Assembly (NCBI RefSeq): GCF_015624505.1
Contig: NZ_CP061379.1
Location: 4,278,001-4,342,000, forward strand
Reading direction: 5' to 3'
Origin: Bradyrhizobium commune
Lineage (GTDB): Bacteria > Pseudomonadota > Alphaproteobacteria > Rhizobiales > Xanthobacteraceae
DNA length: 64,000 bases
The stretch's first letter is position 1; each line of letters begins with the position of its first letter. A model generated the notes under the pieces. That model did not search any database. It saw nothing but the letters and a program-made list of their open reading frames with translations, and was not told where the DNA came from. Position numbers and translations under genes: made by a program. Below, one piece after another: positions 8,716-16,480 of this stretch.

Positions 8716-9321
8716 TCAGCGGGATTGTGCTGATCGCTTGATGGCTCGCACGCGCCGGGCCCTGACGACGGCCATGACAATCGCGCAAGCGAGAGCGGTG
8801 CCGGCTGCTATCGGGACACCGGCGAAGATCAACCATGGCAAGATGACCGTGTGATGCGCGCTGTTGACGTTGCCGCCGAATATCAGGCAGGCCCCGACCC
8901 CGCCTTCGTTCGGCTGACAGTTGGCGTTGACGAACGGAGCAATCGCAAAACCGGGAGCGAGATAAGGCAGCAACGCGAAAACCACCGTGACCAACAGCGC
9001 GAGGGCGAGGCGGGCGATCCGCCCGGTCCAGCCTCGAACGATAACCAGATAGCACATCACGAGCCAAACCGCCGCGAGCGCCAACCAGGCGAATGCGCTG
9101 CCGATCAGGACCGAAGCGGTGACCAGACCGGAAACGGCGTCGCTGACGTTGACGCCCGCGACAAGGCACGCCTCCTTCTGATCAACAACGCAGCCACTGA
9201 TTTTGGCGAGCCCGCCGACCGCAGAGATCGCGAGGTCCGGAAGAAAGGGAAGAACCACGAGCAAAAGCAGAGCGAGGCGCCACCAGCGCCGGCGTGGTTC
9301 TGTGACAGGTTCGATGCTCAT
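8716..9321 (-). CDS. Hypothetical membrane protein
   Basis: A 201-residue protein with four to five hydrophobic stretches, for example LALLLLVVLPFLPDLAISAV, SVLIGSAFAWLALAAVWLVM and ALALLVTVVFALLPYLAPGF. A loop between the segments holds four cysteines (SGCVVDQKEACL and NCQPNEGGVGACL) that could form disulfides outside the cytoplasm. It ends with a basic tail. I do not recognise the family. It lies 119 bp upstream of the lipase-like gene on the same strand and may be co-transcribed with it. Confidence 0.65.
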   Translation of the reverse strand: MSIEPVTEPRRRWWRLALLLLVVLPFLPDLAISAVGGLAKISGCVVDQKEACLVAGVNVSDAVSGLVTASVLIGSAFAWLALAAVWLVMCYLVIVRGWTGRIARLALALLVTVVFALLPYLAPGFAIAPFVNANCQPNEGGVGACLIFGGNVNSAHHTVILPWLIFAGVPIAAGTALACAIVMAVVRARRVRAIKRSAQSR

Positions 9322-9592
9322 CCCGGGCCAGGTGCTGCAATGGGCAATTCAACGCGTACGTGATACAAATGACAGGACGCAAGGAGTGGCTCGAAACGAG
9401 CCAAAGTGCGGCATTCCAGCTTCAATATCGCTCGATGATACAGCCGGAGATTGTGCTGCGCAATCGGTAAAATGCCAGCTCCGAGCGACCTCGTCCGCGC
9501 TCGCAAATCGTGAGGATTGCGATCGCGGCCAAACGCGCGTAGCGATCGGCCGCAGCCCGTTCCCGACACGAAGTTCAAGCCGTGACGGACGC

Positions 9593-10168
9593 TCAAGCGT
9601 CTTCGACAAAGGTCGACAGCGCCCGCTGCAAGTTCTTGTAGGCGCGCGGTCCGATCTTGGCCGCGAGCGCCTTGTCGCTTGCCCCGACCGCGGGCCTTAG
9701 CCGTTCCAGCAGCGCCATGCCGGCGCCGGTCAGATAGAGCACGTAATAGCGGCGGTTGATCGCCGACGCCGTGCGCCGCACCAGGCCACGGCCTTCCAGA
9801 TGATCCACCAACCTGCCGAGCCCGGCCCGTTCGATCGACAACAGCTGAGCGACGGCAAGCTGGTTGACGCCGGGATTGGCGTCGATCACGCAGAGCACGG
9901 AGAACTGGGCGGGACTGATCTCGAACGCCGCCAATTGCCGGCTGAACTCCCTGAAGATCCAGAGCTGCGCCCGGCGGATGCTGTAGCCCAGCAGTCGCGA
10001 GAGGTCGCCGAGCGCGAGCGGTTTCGCCCGCGCCGGCTTTGCACCCGACGCCGTTCGCGGCGGCGATCGCGCCGGCTTGGTCGCGCGCGGCGCTCGCCGC
10101 GGTCCTTTGGAGGCGGTCCGTTTTCTCGCCCCTGCCTTGCCTGGCTGCATCGACGCGCTCTTTCGCAA
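9593..10168 (-). CDS. MarR family transcriptional regulator
   Basis: A 191-residue regulator. The winged helix lies at about residues 60-165, with ISPAQFSVLCVIDANPGVNQ, then AVAQLLSIERAGLGRLVDHL and a wing near GLVRRTASAINRRYYVLYLT. The N-terminal 50 residues are a lysine/arginine/proline/alanine-rich tail, unusual for MarR and perhaps an extra DNA contact. It is divergent from a tannase/feruloyl-esterase-type gene with a perfect inverted repeat between them, so regulation of that gene by an aromatic acid is plausible. Confidence 0.88.
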   Translation of the reverse strand: MRKSASMQPGKAGARKRTASKGPRRAPRATKPARSPPRTASGAKPARAKPLALGDLSRLLGYSIRRAQLWIFREFSRQLAAFEISPAQFSVLCVIDANPGVNQLAVAQLLSIERAGLGRLVDHLEGRGLVRRTASAINRRYYVLYLTGAGMALLERLRPAVGASDKALAAKIGPRAYKNLQRALSTFVEDA

Positions 10169-10310
10169 GGCCGGTGCAGGTGCATCCGGCCGGGGTTTGA
10201 GGATTCGGACAGCAAGTCTAACGCAACGCGCAGGGATCGAGAAGCCGAGGGGAACCTGCGCCCGGGCATACAGCTTCTACGACAGGTTGCACGGCAATAT
10301 CGCGCGATGC

Positions 10311-10334
10311 GCCATGTTGACACGACAACATGGC
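10311..10334. promoter_or_regulatory. Perfect 9-bp inverted repeat, candidate MarR operator
   Basis: GCCATGTTG-ACACGA-CAACATGGC lies in the 426-bp gap between marR (10168) and the esterase gene (10595). A 24-bp palindrome between divergent genes is what a dimeric winged-helix protein would bind. No T-run follows, so a terminator is less likely. The rest of the gap shows nothing else I can name. Confidence 0.6.
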
Positions 10335-10594
10335 TCGCCTAAGGATCGTGAAAACCTGCCTCACGAGCGGGTTCCAAGGGGAGCGAACGTCGGTGCCGTC
10401 ATCAGCGGTGGACGCCGATCCGCGTGCCATCGTGCATCGCGGCGGGATGATCGCGCGCGAAAGCCGCGTTGCCGCTCAGTGCGGGCGCGAGCGCGTTTCC
10501 CCAACAGCAATGTCGCAAATCACTCTGACCACCGGCAGGCGTCACGCCTGGCGCTTTCGTTCGATCATCAAAAGTGAAACTGGGAGGACACGAC

Positions 10595-12451
10595 GTGAAA
10601 CGACTTTTTCTCGCCTCGACCATCGTCGCCACCTGGGCGTCTCTCGGCGCGCAGGTCTCGGCACGCGGGCTGCCGCCGAGCGGCGTGGCCCCGCGCGCGT
10701 CCTGCACCGCGCTGACCGGCCTCACTTTGCCGAACACGCAAATCCTGAGCGCGACCCAGAAGTCTGGCTATTGCAACGTGGTCGGCATCATCAACAAGCG
10801 CGTCTCGACGCAGGATCCCGATCATTTCACCTATGGCATCGGCTTCGCGCTCAATTTGCCCAACACCTGGCACGGCCGCTTCGAGATGATGGGCGGTGGC
10901 GGCACTGACGGCAGCCTCAATGCAGATCCGCAAGGTGCAGCCGGCGTCGAGCTCGGCGAGGGTTGGGCCGTCGCAGCCGATGACGGCGGCCACGAGGACA
11001 ATGCGACCAATGCGGTCGGCGGCTATCAGGACGACGATGCCAATGCCGGCGGCTCGGCCCATTTCGCGATCGACGCGCAGGCCCGCAGCGACTACGGCTA
11101 CAACGGCATCGAGAAGACCGCGACCACGGCCAAGCAGATCATTTCCTATTTCTACGGCCTCGACACCGTCTATTCCTACATCATGGGATGCTCGAACGGC
11201 GGCCGCGACGCGATGGTGGCGTCGCAGCGATCGCCCTGGCTGTTCGACGGCGTGATCTCGCAAAATCCCGGCTTCAACCTACCGCAGGCGGGCCTTGCCG
11301 AAGCCTGGAACGAGCAGGTGCTCGGCACGCTTTCGACCAGCAAGGACGTCAACGGCCAGCCCTTCATTCCCGACACTTTCCCCGTGCAGGACCTCCAGGT
11401 CGCATCGGCTGCGATCCTGAGCGCCTGCGACGCGCTCGACGGCCTGGTCGACGGGATCATCGACAACTACCATGCCTGCACCGCGAAGAAGGTTACCCCG
11501 GCGCTCGCCAGCTATACCTGCGGCACCGGCTCGCACGGCAGCACGCCGCATGGCGGCACCTGCCTCACCAAGCCCCAGATCGACGCACTGAAGAAGATCT
11601 ATGCCGGGCCCGTCAACTCGAGGGGCGAGCGGCTCTACTCGAACTGGTTCTGGGATGCCGGCATCTGGACGCCGCCGACCGCACCCGGCGCAGGCTGGCA
11701 ATTGTGGAACGTCGTCACCGCGCCGGTGCCCAGCGTCAACACCGCGATCAACCTGACGCTCGGCGCCGGCGCGCTCCCGATGATCTTCCAGACGCCCCCC
11801 GTGGTCACGCCGGTCAACGGGCCGAACGGCCAGGAAGCCTTCGTGTTCCACTTCAACTTCGACGCCGACGCGCCAAAAATCTTCACCAGGGCCAAGGCCT
11901 ACCCGGAGAGTTCGATGGACTTCATGGCGGCGATCGCAACCGATCTGCGTCCGTTCAGGGCGCGTGGCGGCAAGCTGATCATCTCGTCCTCGGTCAATGA
12001 CGGCATCTTCTCAGGCGCCGCGATTGCCCGCTGGTACCGCAAGATGAACCAGCGCATGGACAACCGCGCGACCGATTTCGCCAGGCTGTTCATGGTGCCG
12101 AACATGGCGCATTGCGGCGGCGGCGCGGCCACCACGAGCTTTGCGACAAACGAGCTCAAGGCCATCACCGACTGGGTCGAGAACGGCATCGCGCCGGAAC
12201 GCATCGTGGCGGCCAATACCAACACGACATCGCCCTACCCGGCCGGAGGTCTGTTCGATCCGAGGGTTGCCATGAACTTCCCGACCGGAGGCACGAGGCC
12301 GCTCTGCGTCTATCCGAAGATTCCGTCCTACAAGGGCAGCGGCCTGACCAGCGACGCCGCGAATTTCGCGTGCGTCGATCCCGGCTTCAAGCCCGGTGGC
12401 GATCATGATTTCCACGACGACGACGACGGCCGCGGCGACGACAGGCATTGA
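10595..12451 (+). CDS. Secreted tannase/feruloyl esterase family protein
   Basis: A 618-residue protein from GTG 10595, preceded by GGGAGGA and followed by a signal peptide (KRLFLASTIVATWASLGAQVSA). The nucleophile elbow GCSNGGRDAM is near residue 200, and FDGVISQNPGFNLP and MAHCGGG fit the family, whose members hydrolyse ester bonds of plant phenolics such as gallate or ferulate. The alternative GTG at 10574 lies before the ribosome site. The C-terminus is an unusual Asp/His-rich tail (GGDHDFHDDDDGRGDDRH), maybe a metal-binding or secretion-related extension. It is divergent from the marR gene. Confidence 0.88.
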   Translation: MKRLFLASTIVATWASLGAQVSARGLPPSGVAPRASCTALTGLTLPNTQILSATQKSGYCNVVGIINKRVSTQDPDHFTYGIGFALNLPNTWHGRFEMMGGGGTDGSLNADPQGAAGVELGEGWAVAADDGGHEDNATNAVGGYQDDDANAGGSAHFAIDAQARSDYGYNGIEKTATTAKQIISYFYGLDTVYSYIMGCSNGGRDAMVASQRSPWLFDGVISQNPGFNLPQAGLAEAWNEQVLGTLSTSKDVNGQPFIPDTFPVQDLQVASAAILSACDALDGLVDGIIDNYHACTAKKVTPALASYTCGTGSHGSTPHGGTCLTKPQIDALKKIYAGPVNSRGERLYSNWFWDAGIWTPPTAPGAGWQLWNVVTAPVPSVNTAINLTLGAGALPMIFQTPPVVTPVNGPNGQEAFVFHFNFDADAPKIFTRAKAYPESSMDFMAAIATDLRPFRARGGKLIISSSVNDGIFSGAAIARWYRKMNQRMDNRATDFARLFMVPNMAHCGGGAATTSFATNELKAITDWVENGIAPERIVAANTNTTSPYPAGGLFDPRVAMNFPTGGTRPLCVYPKIPSYKGSGLTSDAANFACVDPGFKPGGDHDFHDDDDGRGDDRH

Positions 12452-12468
12452 GCCTTCGTTTGCGCCTG

Positions 12469-12496
12469 TATCCCGGACGCTAGCGCGTCCGGGATA
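12469..12496. terminator. 12-bp hairpin after the esterase gene
   Basis: TATCCCGGACGC-TAGC-GCGTCCGGGATA starts 18 bp after the esterase stop. The stem is perfect and GC-rich with a 4-base loop but has no T-run, so it may be a transcript-stabilising or dispersed repeat hairpin rather than a full intrinsic terminator. Confidence 0.5.
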
Positions 12497-12518
12497 TCGA
12501 TCGGGCCCGCTCCAATCT

Positions 12519-12535
12519 CGTCATCGCGAGCGAAC
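12519..12535. repeat. Left stump of dispersed palindrome family B, cut by the IS
   Basis: CGTCATCGCGAGCGAAC is the outer left arm of a palindrome whose other part continues at 13808. The last four bases, GAAC (12532-12535), recur at 13804-13807 directly after the insertion sequence and are the likely target duplication. Confidence 0.75.
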
Positions 12536-13803
12536 TGTTCAGCCCGGGGACATAGCTTACACCTGTTCGGGGACATGGTTGACACATCAAAATCGGCTGG
12601 ATTCGTCGAACAAGGGGGCGAGCCATGCCGTGGCGAGAGGTGTCTGTCATGGACCAGCGGCGCGAGTTTGTGATGCTTGCTAAGCAGGAAGGAGTGAACC
12701 GGCGGAAGCTGTGCCGGCAGTTCGGGATTAGTGCCCAGACTGGTTACAAGTGGATCGAGCGCTATGATGCAGGGGATACGACGCTGGCCGATCGCTCGCG
12801 CCGGCCGCATCGCAGCCCGGATCGTACTGAGGCTGCGATCGAGCAGCAGATTGTGGCCTTGCGCGATGTCCACCCGGCCTGGGGGGCGCGCAAGATTTTG
12901 CATCGTCTAAAGCGCGACCGGCAAGCCGTGCCGGCGATATCGACGACGCACGAGATCCTGCGTCGCTACGATCGCGTGAGCGAGCCTGCGGGGAGACCTG
13001 GACAGCCCTACATCCGCTTCGAGAAGGAGGCACCCAATCAGCTCTGGCAGATGGACTTCAAGGGACACAGCCCACTCGAGGACGGCGTATCCTGCCACCC
13101 GCTGACGATGCTGGACGATCACTCGCGGTTCTCGTTGTGCCTGGCTGCTTGTGACAACGAGCGAGGTTCGACCGTGCAAGGGCATCTGAGGGAGACATTC
13201 CGCCGGTACGGCCTCCCCGATGCGATGTTCGTCGACAATGGCGGCCCCTGGGGCTTCACCCTTGAAGACCCCTGGACCGGGCTGACGGTCTGGCTTTTGA
13301 AGCTTGGCGTCCGGGTGATCCACAGCCGGCCGTATCATCCGCAGAGCCGAGGAAAGAACGAACGCTTCCATCGCACGCTGAAGGCCGAGGTATTTGCCTT
13401 CAGGCGCTACCGCGACCTTGCCGAGGTGCAGCGCGCATTCGACCAATGGCGAGCCGTCTACAATCTCGATCGGCCGCATGAGGCTTTGAACTACAACGTT
13501 CCGGCAAGCCGGTACCAACCCAGTTCGCGGGAAATGCCGGACAGATTGCCCGCGGTGGAATACGACGAGCACGAGGTCGTCCGTTCCGTCTCCACCACCA
13601 AGGCCTATGTCAGCTTCAAAGGCAAATTGTGGAAGGTTCCGCAGGCCTTCCGCGGCGAACGGCTTGCGATCCGTCCACTCAATACCGACGGCAGGTTCGG
13701 CATCTTCTTCGCTGCGCACCAGATCGCGGCGATCGATTTAGGATGATCCAAAAGTGTCAACCATGTCCCCGAACAGGTGTAAGCTATGTCCCCGGGCTGA
13801 ACA
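12536..13803 (+). mobile_element. IS481-family insertion sequence, complete, 1268 bp
   Basis: Bounded by perfect 50-bp terminal inverted repeats (12536-12585 and 13754-13803) that start TGTTCAGCCCGGGGACAT. The ends are 5'-TGT and ACA-3', as usual for IS481. Four-base direct repeats GAAC flank it (12532-12535 and 13804-13807). One intact transposase gene fills the interior. Removing the element and one GAAC restores a continuous family B palindrome, which supports a simple, fairly recent insertion. Confidence 0.93.
12625..13746 (+). CDS. IS481 family transposase
   Basis: A 373-residue DDE transposase. The N-terminal helix-turn-helix (about 18-45, LCRQFGISAQTGYKWIERY) is followed by the RNase H-like core. 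Its acidic triad is Asp144 (QMDFKG), Asp204 (FVDNGG) and Glu246 (GKNERFH), followed by the RPHEALN motif. All key residues are present and the frame is intact, so the enzyme may be active. AAGGGGGCG precedes the ATG. The stop lies 7 bp before the right terminal repeat. Confidence 0.95.
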   Translation: MPWREVSVMDQRREFVMLAKQEGVNRRKLCRQFGISAQTGYKWIERYDAGDTTLADRSRRPHRSPDRTEAAIEQQIVALRDVHPAWGARKILHRLKRDRQAVPAISTTHEILRRYDRVSEPAGRPGQPYIRFEKEAPNQLWQMDFKGHSPLEDGVSCHPLTMLDDHSRFSLCLAACDNERGSTVQGHLRETFRRYGLPDAMFVDNGGPWGFTLEDPWTGLTVWLLKLGVRVIHSRPYHPQSRGKNERFHRTLKAEVFAFRRYRDLAEVQRAFDQWRAVYNLDRPHEALNYNVPASRYQPSSREMPDRLPAVEYDEHEVVRSVSTTKAYVSFKGKLWKVPQAFRGERLAIRPLNTDGRFGIFFAAHQIAAIDLG

Positions 13804-13867
13804 GAACCGAAGCAATCCAGACATCTGCGGAGGGACTCTGGATTGCTTCGGTTCGCTCGCAATGACG
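13804..13867. repeat. Right part of dispersed palindrome family B
   Basis: The element runs GAACCGAAGCAATCCAG, spacer, CTGGATTGCTTCGGTTCGC and ends TCGCAATGACG. Joined to 12519-12535 after removal of the IS it gives a full palindrome. A related copy is at 51403-51487. Confidence 0.75.
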
Positions 13868-13878
13868 AAGAATAAATC

Positions 13879-14388
13879 TCACGCCGCCTCGGCTTCCTCA
13901 TACAGGCCGGCGAGGAAATCACCGAACGTCGGCGCAAGCTCCAGCACGTAGCCCCATTTGTCCGACATCGCTTCAGCGAGCGTCCACGGCTTGTCGTATT
14001 CGGCAACCTCGTGATCGATGAACCAGATCTTGCCGAAATGTGCTTTGTCGATCGTCATGCAGATCGGATTGCCGCCGTGATCGCTCATGATCCATAGCAG
14101 CTCGTCCACGGTCGGCCATTGTGGCTCCTGACGCACCAGGACCAGCGAGCAATCGGGCTCGTCCGGCCGCAAGCCGAACACCATCTGGACGGCCCCGGCC
14201 CAGTGCCCTTGCGGCCAGTTGAATTCGGCCGCACCACGGCAATAGCCGCCGGCGCAGGCCAGCAGGAAACGGCGATAATCATCCGGCAAGCGGCAGCCGA
14301 TCGACGTCTCGAACGCCACGAGCGCTGCTTCGCTCGGCGCCTCCTCATCAGGGCAATCAATGCCTGAAATGAATTTTGCAAGATCCAC
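13879..14388 (-). CDS. SMI1/KNR4 family protein
   Basis: A 169-residue soluble protein with the SMI1/KNR4 pattern: EAALVAFETSIGCRLPDDYRRFLLACAGG near the start, then a mixed strand/helix region ending in WGYVLELAPTFGDFLAGLYEE. In bacteria this fold often serves as immunity to polymorphic toxins, but solitary housekeeping members are also frequent. No toxin gene is visible next to it. On one side lies the IS-interrupted palindrome, on the other a small gene on the same strand 88 bp upstream. Confidence 0.72.
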   Translation of the reverse strand: MDLAKFISGIDCPDEEAPSEAALVAFETSIGCRLPDDYRRFLLACAGGYCRGAAEFNWPQGHWAGAVQMVFGLRPDEPDCSLVLVRQEPQWPTVDELLWIMSDHGGNPICMTIDKAHFGKIWFIDHEVAEYDKPWTLAEAMSDKWGYVLELAPTFGDFLAGLYEEAEAA

Positions 14389-14475
14389 GTGCTCTCTCCT
14401 CCGCGCGACTGCGCGCCAAGCCTTCGTCGCGCCCGCGTCTATGCCGGTTCGACGGAGGAAGAGAAGAACGTCTGC

Positions 14476-14733
14476 TCAGAGCAGCTTCGCGCTCACGAAC
14501 AACGCGCGCACGGCGTTGGTCGCCTGCACCGCGAGCATCGCATTGCCGGCCGCGCCCTCCAGCGCGTGGACGGCTTCATCGTGCAGCGAGCGGAATTCCA
14601 TCCACTCGACCGATTTGAAGTTGGTGAGGAATTGATAGGCCTGGCCGACGGTCGCAATCGCCAGCGTGTCGCCGTTCAGCTTGATCTTGAACGTTGTGCG
14701 CAGCGGGGTCTCGGAGCTTGCTGGATCACTCAT
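14476..14733 (-). CDS. Small conserved protein, DUF982-like
   Basis: 85 residues. The pattern (a short beta segment FKIKLNGDTLAIATVGQAYQ, then a helix ending in HDEAVHALEGAAG and NAVRALFVSAKLL) resembles DUF982 proteins, which are frequent in rhizobia and have no known function. It has no signal peptide and no membrane segment. It is the first of two same-strand genes (with SMI1/KNR4). Family assignment is from memory of the pattern and is moderate. Confidence 0.6.
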   Translation of the reverse strand: MSDPASSETPLRTTFKIKLNGDTLAIATVGQAYQFLTNFKSVEWMEFRSLHDEAVHALEGAAGNAMLAVQATNAVRALFVSAKLL

Positions 14734-14799
14734 GGGCTGCTTCTGGACGACAACGGCTTAACGAAGGGAAAACGGCAGCCCCGCCGCGGCAGGCAAATG

Positions 14800-15819
14800 T
14801 CAGGAGTCGGTGCTGGCGCGTTGCGAGGCGGTTGTCGATCCGCCCAGGCTCGGCACCACGACAATGCGATTGAACTCGCCATTGTCATAGGCCTTCAAAA
14901 AACGATCATAGTCCTTGATCGAGACGCAGCCATTGGAATCGCCGCGCGGCCCAAGCATGTAATTGTGGGTGAGCAGGCCGACGCGCCCGAGCGCGCTGGT
15001 GCCTTCGGCAGGCGTCATGCGCAGCGCCCGCACGCCGTGGAACAGTTTTTCACGCGGCTTCAGGTCATAGGTTGCGGGCGGCGTCGCGCCGACCATGCGC
15101 TGGTCGACATGCTCGGGGTCGTCCATCAGCGCGCCCATGCCCGAATGGGCTTCCAGCGCAGCGCCGTTCGGCAGGTAGAGCGCCTTGGCCGAGATGTCAT
15201 AGACCGCCGTCTTCGAATCGTAGCCGAGGGCGGCGAGATCCGGCGCCTTGCCGAACAGGCCGCTGTCGGGCGTCAGCGAGGCCAGCTTGATCTTGTCGGT
15301 GAACTTCTCGAGGAAATTACGGTTGTCGACCCTGGGATTGGAGTCGGCATAGGCTTGGCTGGAGGCGACTTGGGAGGCGAAATCCGCCTGGACCGGGCGC
15401 GAGCGCGGCATCGGGATGCCGTCGGCCCGCTGCGAGGGCCGCGTCTCGTCGATCGCGGGCCGACTGTCATCGGTCAGCGTCGAGCGCCAGTCGTCGGCCT
15501 GAAGCTTCTGGGCCAGCATCGCCTTGGCGTCGCGCAATTTGAGCTGCACCGCATTCAAGGCGGAGCGCTCCAGCGTCCGGAGGCCGAGCTCGCGCGCAGG
15601 CGGGCTTGCCGACAGCGAGGCGAAACGATCGTCAAACGAGGGGGAATTGGCCGGCGGCAGCGCGGCGGTGACGAGAGGGGTCGAATCACCCGAGCCCGCG
15701 ACCCAAGCGGCGCCGCCCAGCGCCAACGCAAAGGCGGCCAAAGACAGCAAAATTGTCTCGGCGCGCCCAACACGGCGGCGCGACAACAGCCTCTCGGCGC
15801 GTGCGCGGTCGGAAACCAT
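14800..15819 (-). CDS. Membrane-anchored DUF2778 (Tlde1-type L,D-transpeptidase fold) protein
   Basis: A 339-residue protein from ATG 15819 with a hydrophobic anchor (ETILLSLAAFALALGGAAWVAG), a low-complexity middle part and a C-terminal DUF2778 domain. The catalytic signature is LLTHNYMLGPRGDSNGCVSI: a His and a Cys spaced as in L,D-transpeptidases, with Asn replacing the second His. Some DUF2778 proteins (Tlde1) are type VI effectors with L,D-carboxypeptidase/exchange activity. Here the anchor and the lack of secretion genes suggest a periplasmic peptidoglycan-modifying role. A start at 15858 is possible. Confidence 0.8.
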   Translation of the reverse strand: MVSDRARAERLLSRRRVGRAETILLSLAAFALALGGAAWVAGSGDSTPLVTAALPPANSPSFDDRFASLSASPPARELGLRTLERSALNAVQLKLRDAKAMLAQKLQADDWRSTLTDDSRPAIDETRPSQRADGIPMPRSRPVQADFASQVASSQAYADSNPRVDNRNFLEKFTDKIKLASLTPDSGLFGKAPDLAALGYDSKTAVYDISAKALYLPNGAALEAHSGMGALMDDPEHVDQRMVGATPPATYDLKPREKLFHGVRALRMTPAEGTSALGRVGLLTHNYMLGPRGDSNGCVSIKDYDRFLKAYDNGEFNRIVVVPSLGGSTTASQRASTDS

Positions 15820-15940
15820 CAGATCCCCAAATCGACCCCCGGGGGGCCCAACCCCCACCCGGAGACTCTATACCAGCTACCACATTGGGAGCCAAAAGTT
15901 AGGCATAATCGCGGCCGGCGGGGCACCCCAAAGGTATGAA

Positions 15941-16378
15941 ATGACCGATGCGTTCGACCTCGACCGGTTCGTTCAGGCCCAAAACCCGGTTTATCGCGAC
16001 GTCCAGGGGGAGCTGGCCCGCGGGCGGAAGCAGAGCCACTGGATGTGGTTCATTTTCCCGCAGGTCGCAGGCCTCGGTCTCAGCGCCATGTCGCAGCGCT
16101 ATGCCATAGGCTCACGCGCGGAGGCCAAGGCCTATCTCGCCCACCCCACCCTCGGCCCACGCCTCGTCCAATGCACGAATCTCGTGCTCGCCGTCGAGGG
16201 GCGAACCATCAACGCGATCCTCGGCGCGCCGGACGACGCCAAATTCCGATCGTCGATGACGTTGTTCAGCGCCGTGTCCGAAGAGCCCATTTTCGCTCAG
16301 GCAATCGACCAATATTTCGCGGGCGCGCAGGACAACGCGACGCTTCAGATCCTCTCAGCCCTTGATCGAGAGGCGTAG
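15941..16378 (+). CDS. DUF1810 family protein
   Basis: A 145-residue cytosolic protein with the DUF1810 hallmarks FDLDRFVQAQNPVY, a basic stretch before HWMWFIFPQVAGLG and SAMSQRYAIGSRAEAKAYLAHP. The function is unknown, although calpastatin-like names appear for the family. The ATG at 15941 was chosen because the family begins shortly before FDLDRFV. The open frame extends back to 15524 over the DUF2778 gene, which is a shadow. It is divergent from the DUF2778 gene. Confidence 0.85.
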   Translation: MTDAFDLDRFVQAQNPVYRDVQGELARGRKQSHWMWFIFPQVAGLGLSAMSQRYAIGSRAEAKAYLAHPTLGPRLVQCTNLVLAVEGRTINAILGAPDDAKFRSSMTLFSAVSEEPIFAQAIDQYFAGAQDNATLQILSALDREA

Positions 16379-16480
16379 TCGCGCAGAACCGCGCGCCATC
16401 AACGTAAACCCGCGGTTAATCCGGCCCACCTATCGTTGGCTCAGAATAATTTTCTCCCTGCGCCAATTGCCGGACAGATC

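Noticed and set aside
8597..9169. N-terminal extension of the lipase-like frame to 9169
   Set aside because: The extension is Arg-rich and overlaps a membrane protein gene in another frame. A signal peptide begins at 8596.
13879..14388. Immunity gene of a toxin system
   Set aside because: The SMI1/KNR4 fold is compatible, but no toxin gene or repeat-rich polymorphic toxin remnant lies beside it.
14389..15939. 516-codon plus-strand open frame
   Set aside because: Opposite the DUF2778 gene and DUF982-like gene. No motif, Arg/Gly-rich shadow of high-GC coding sequence.
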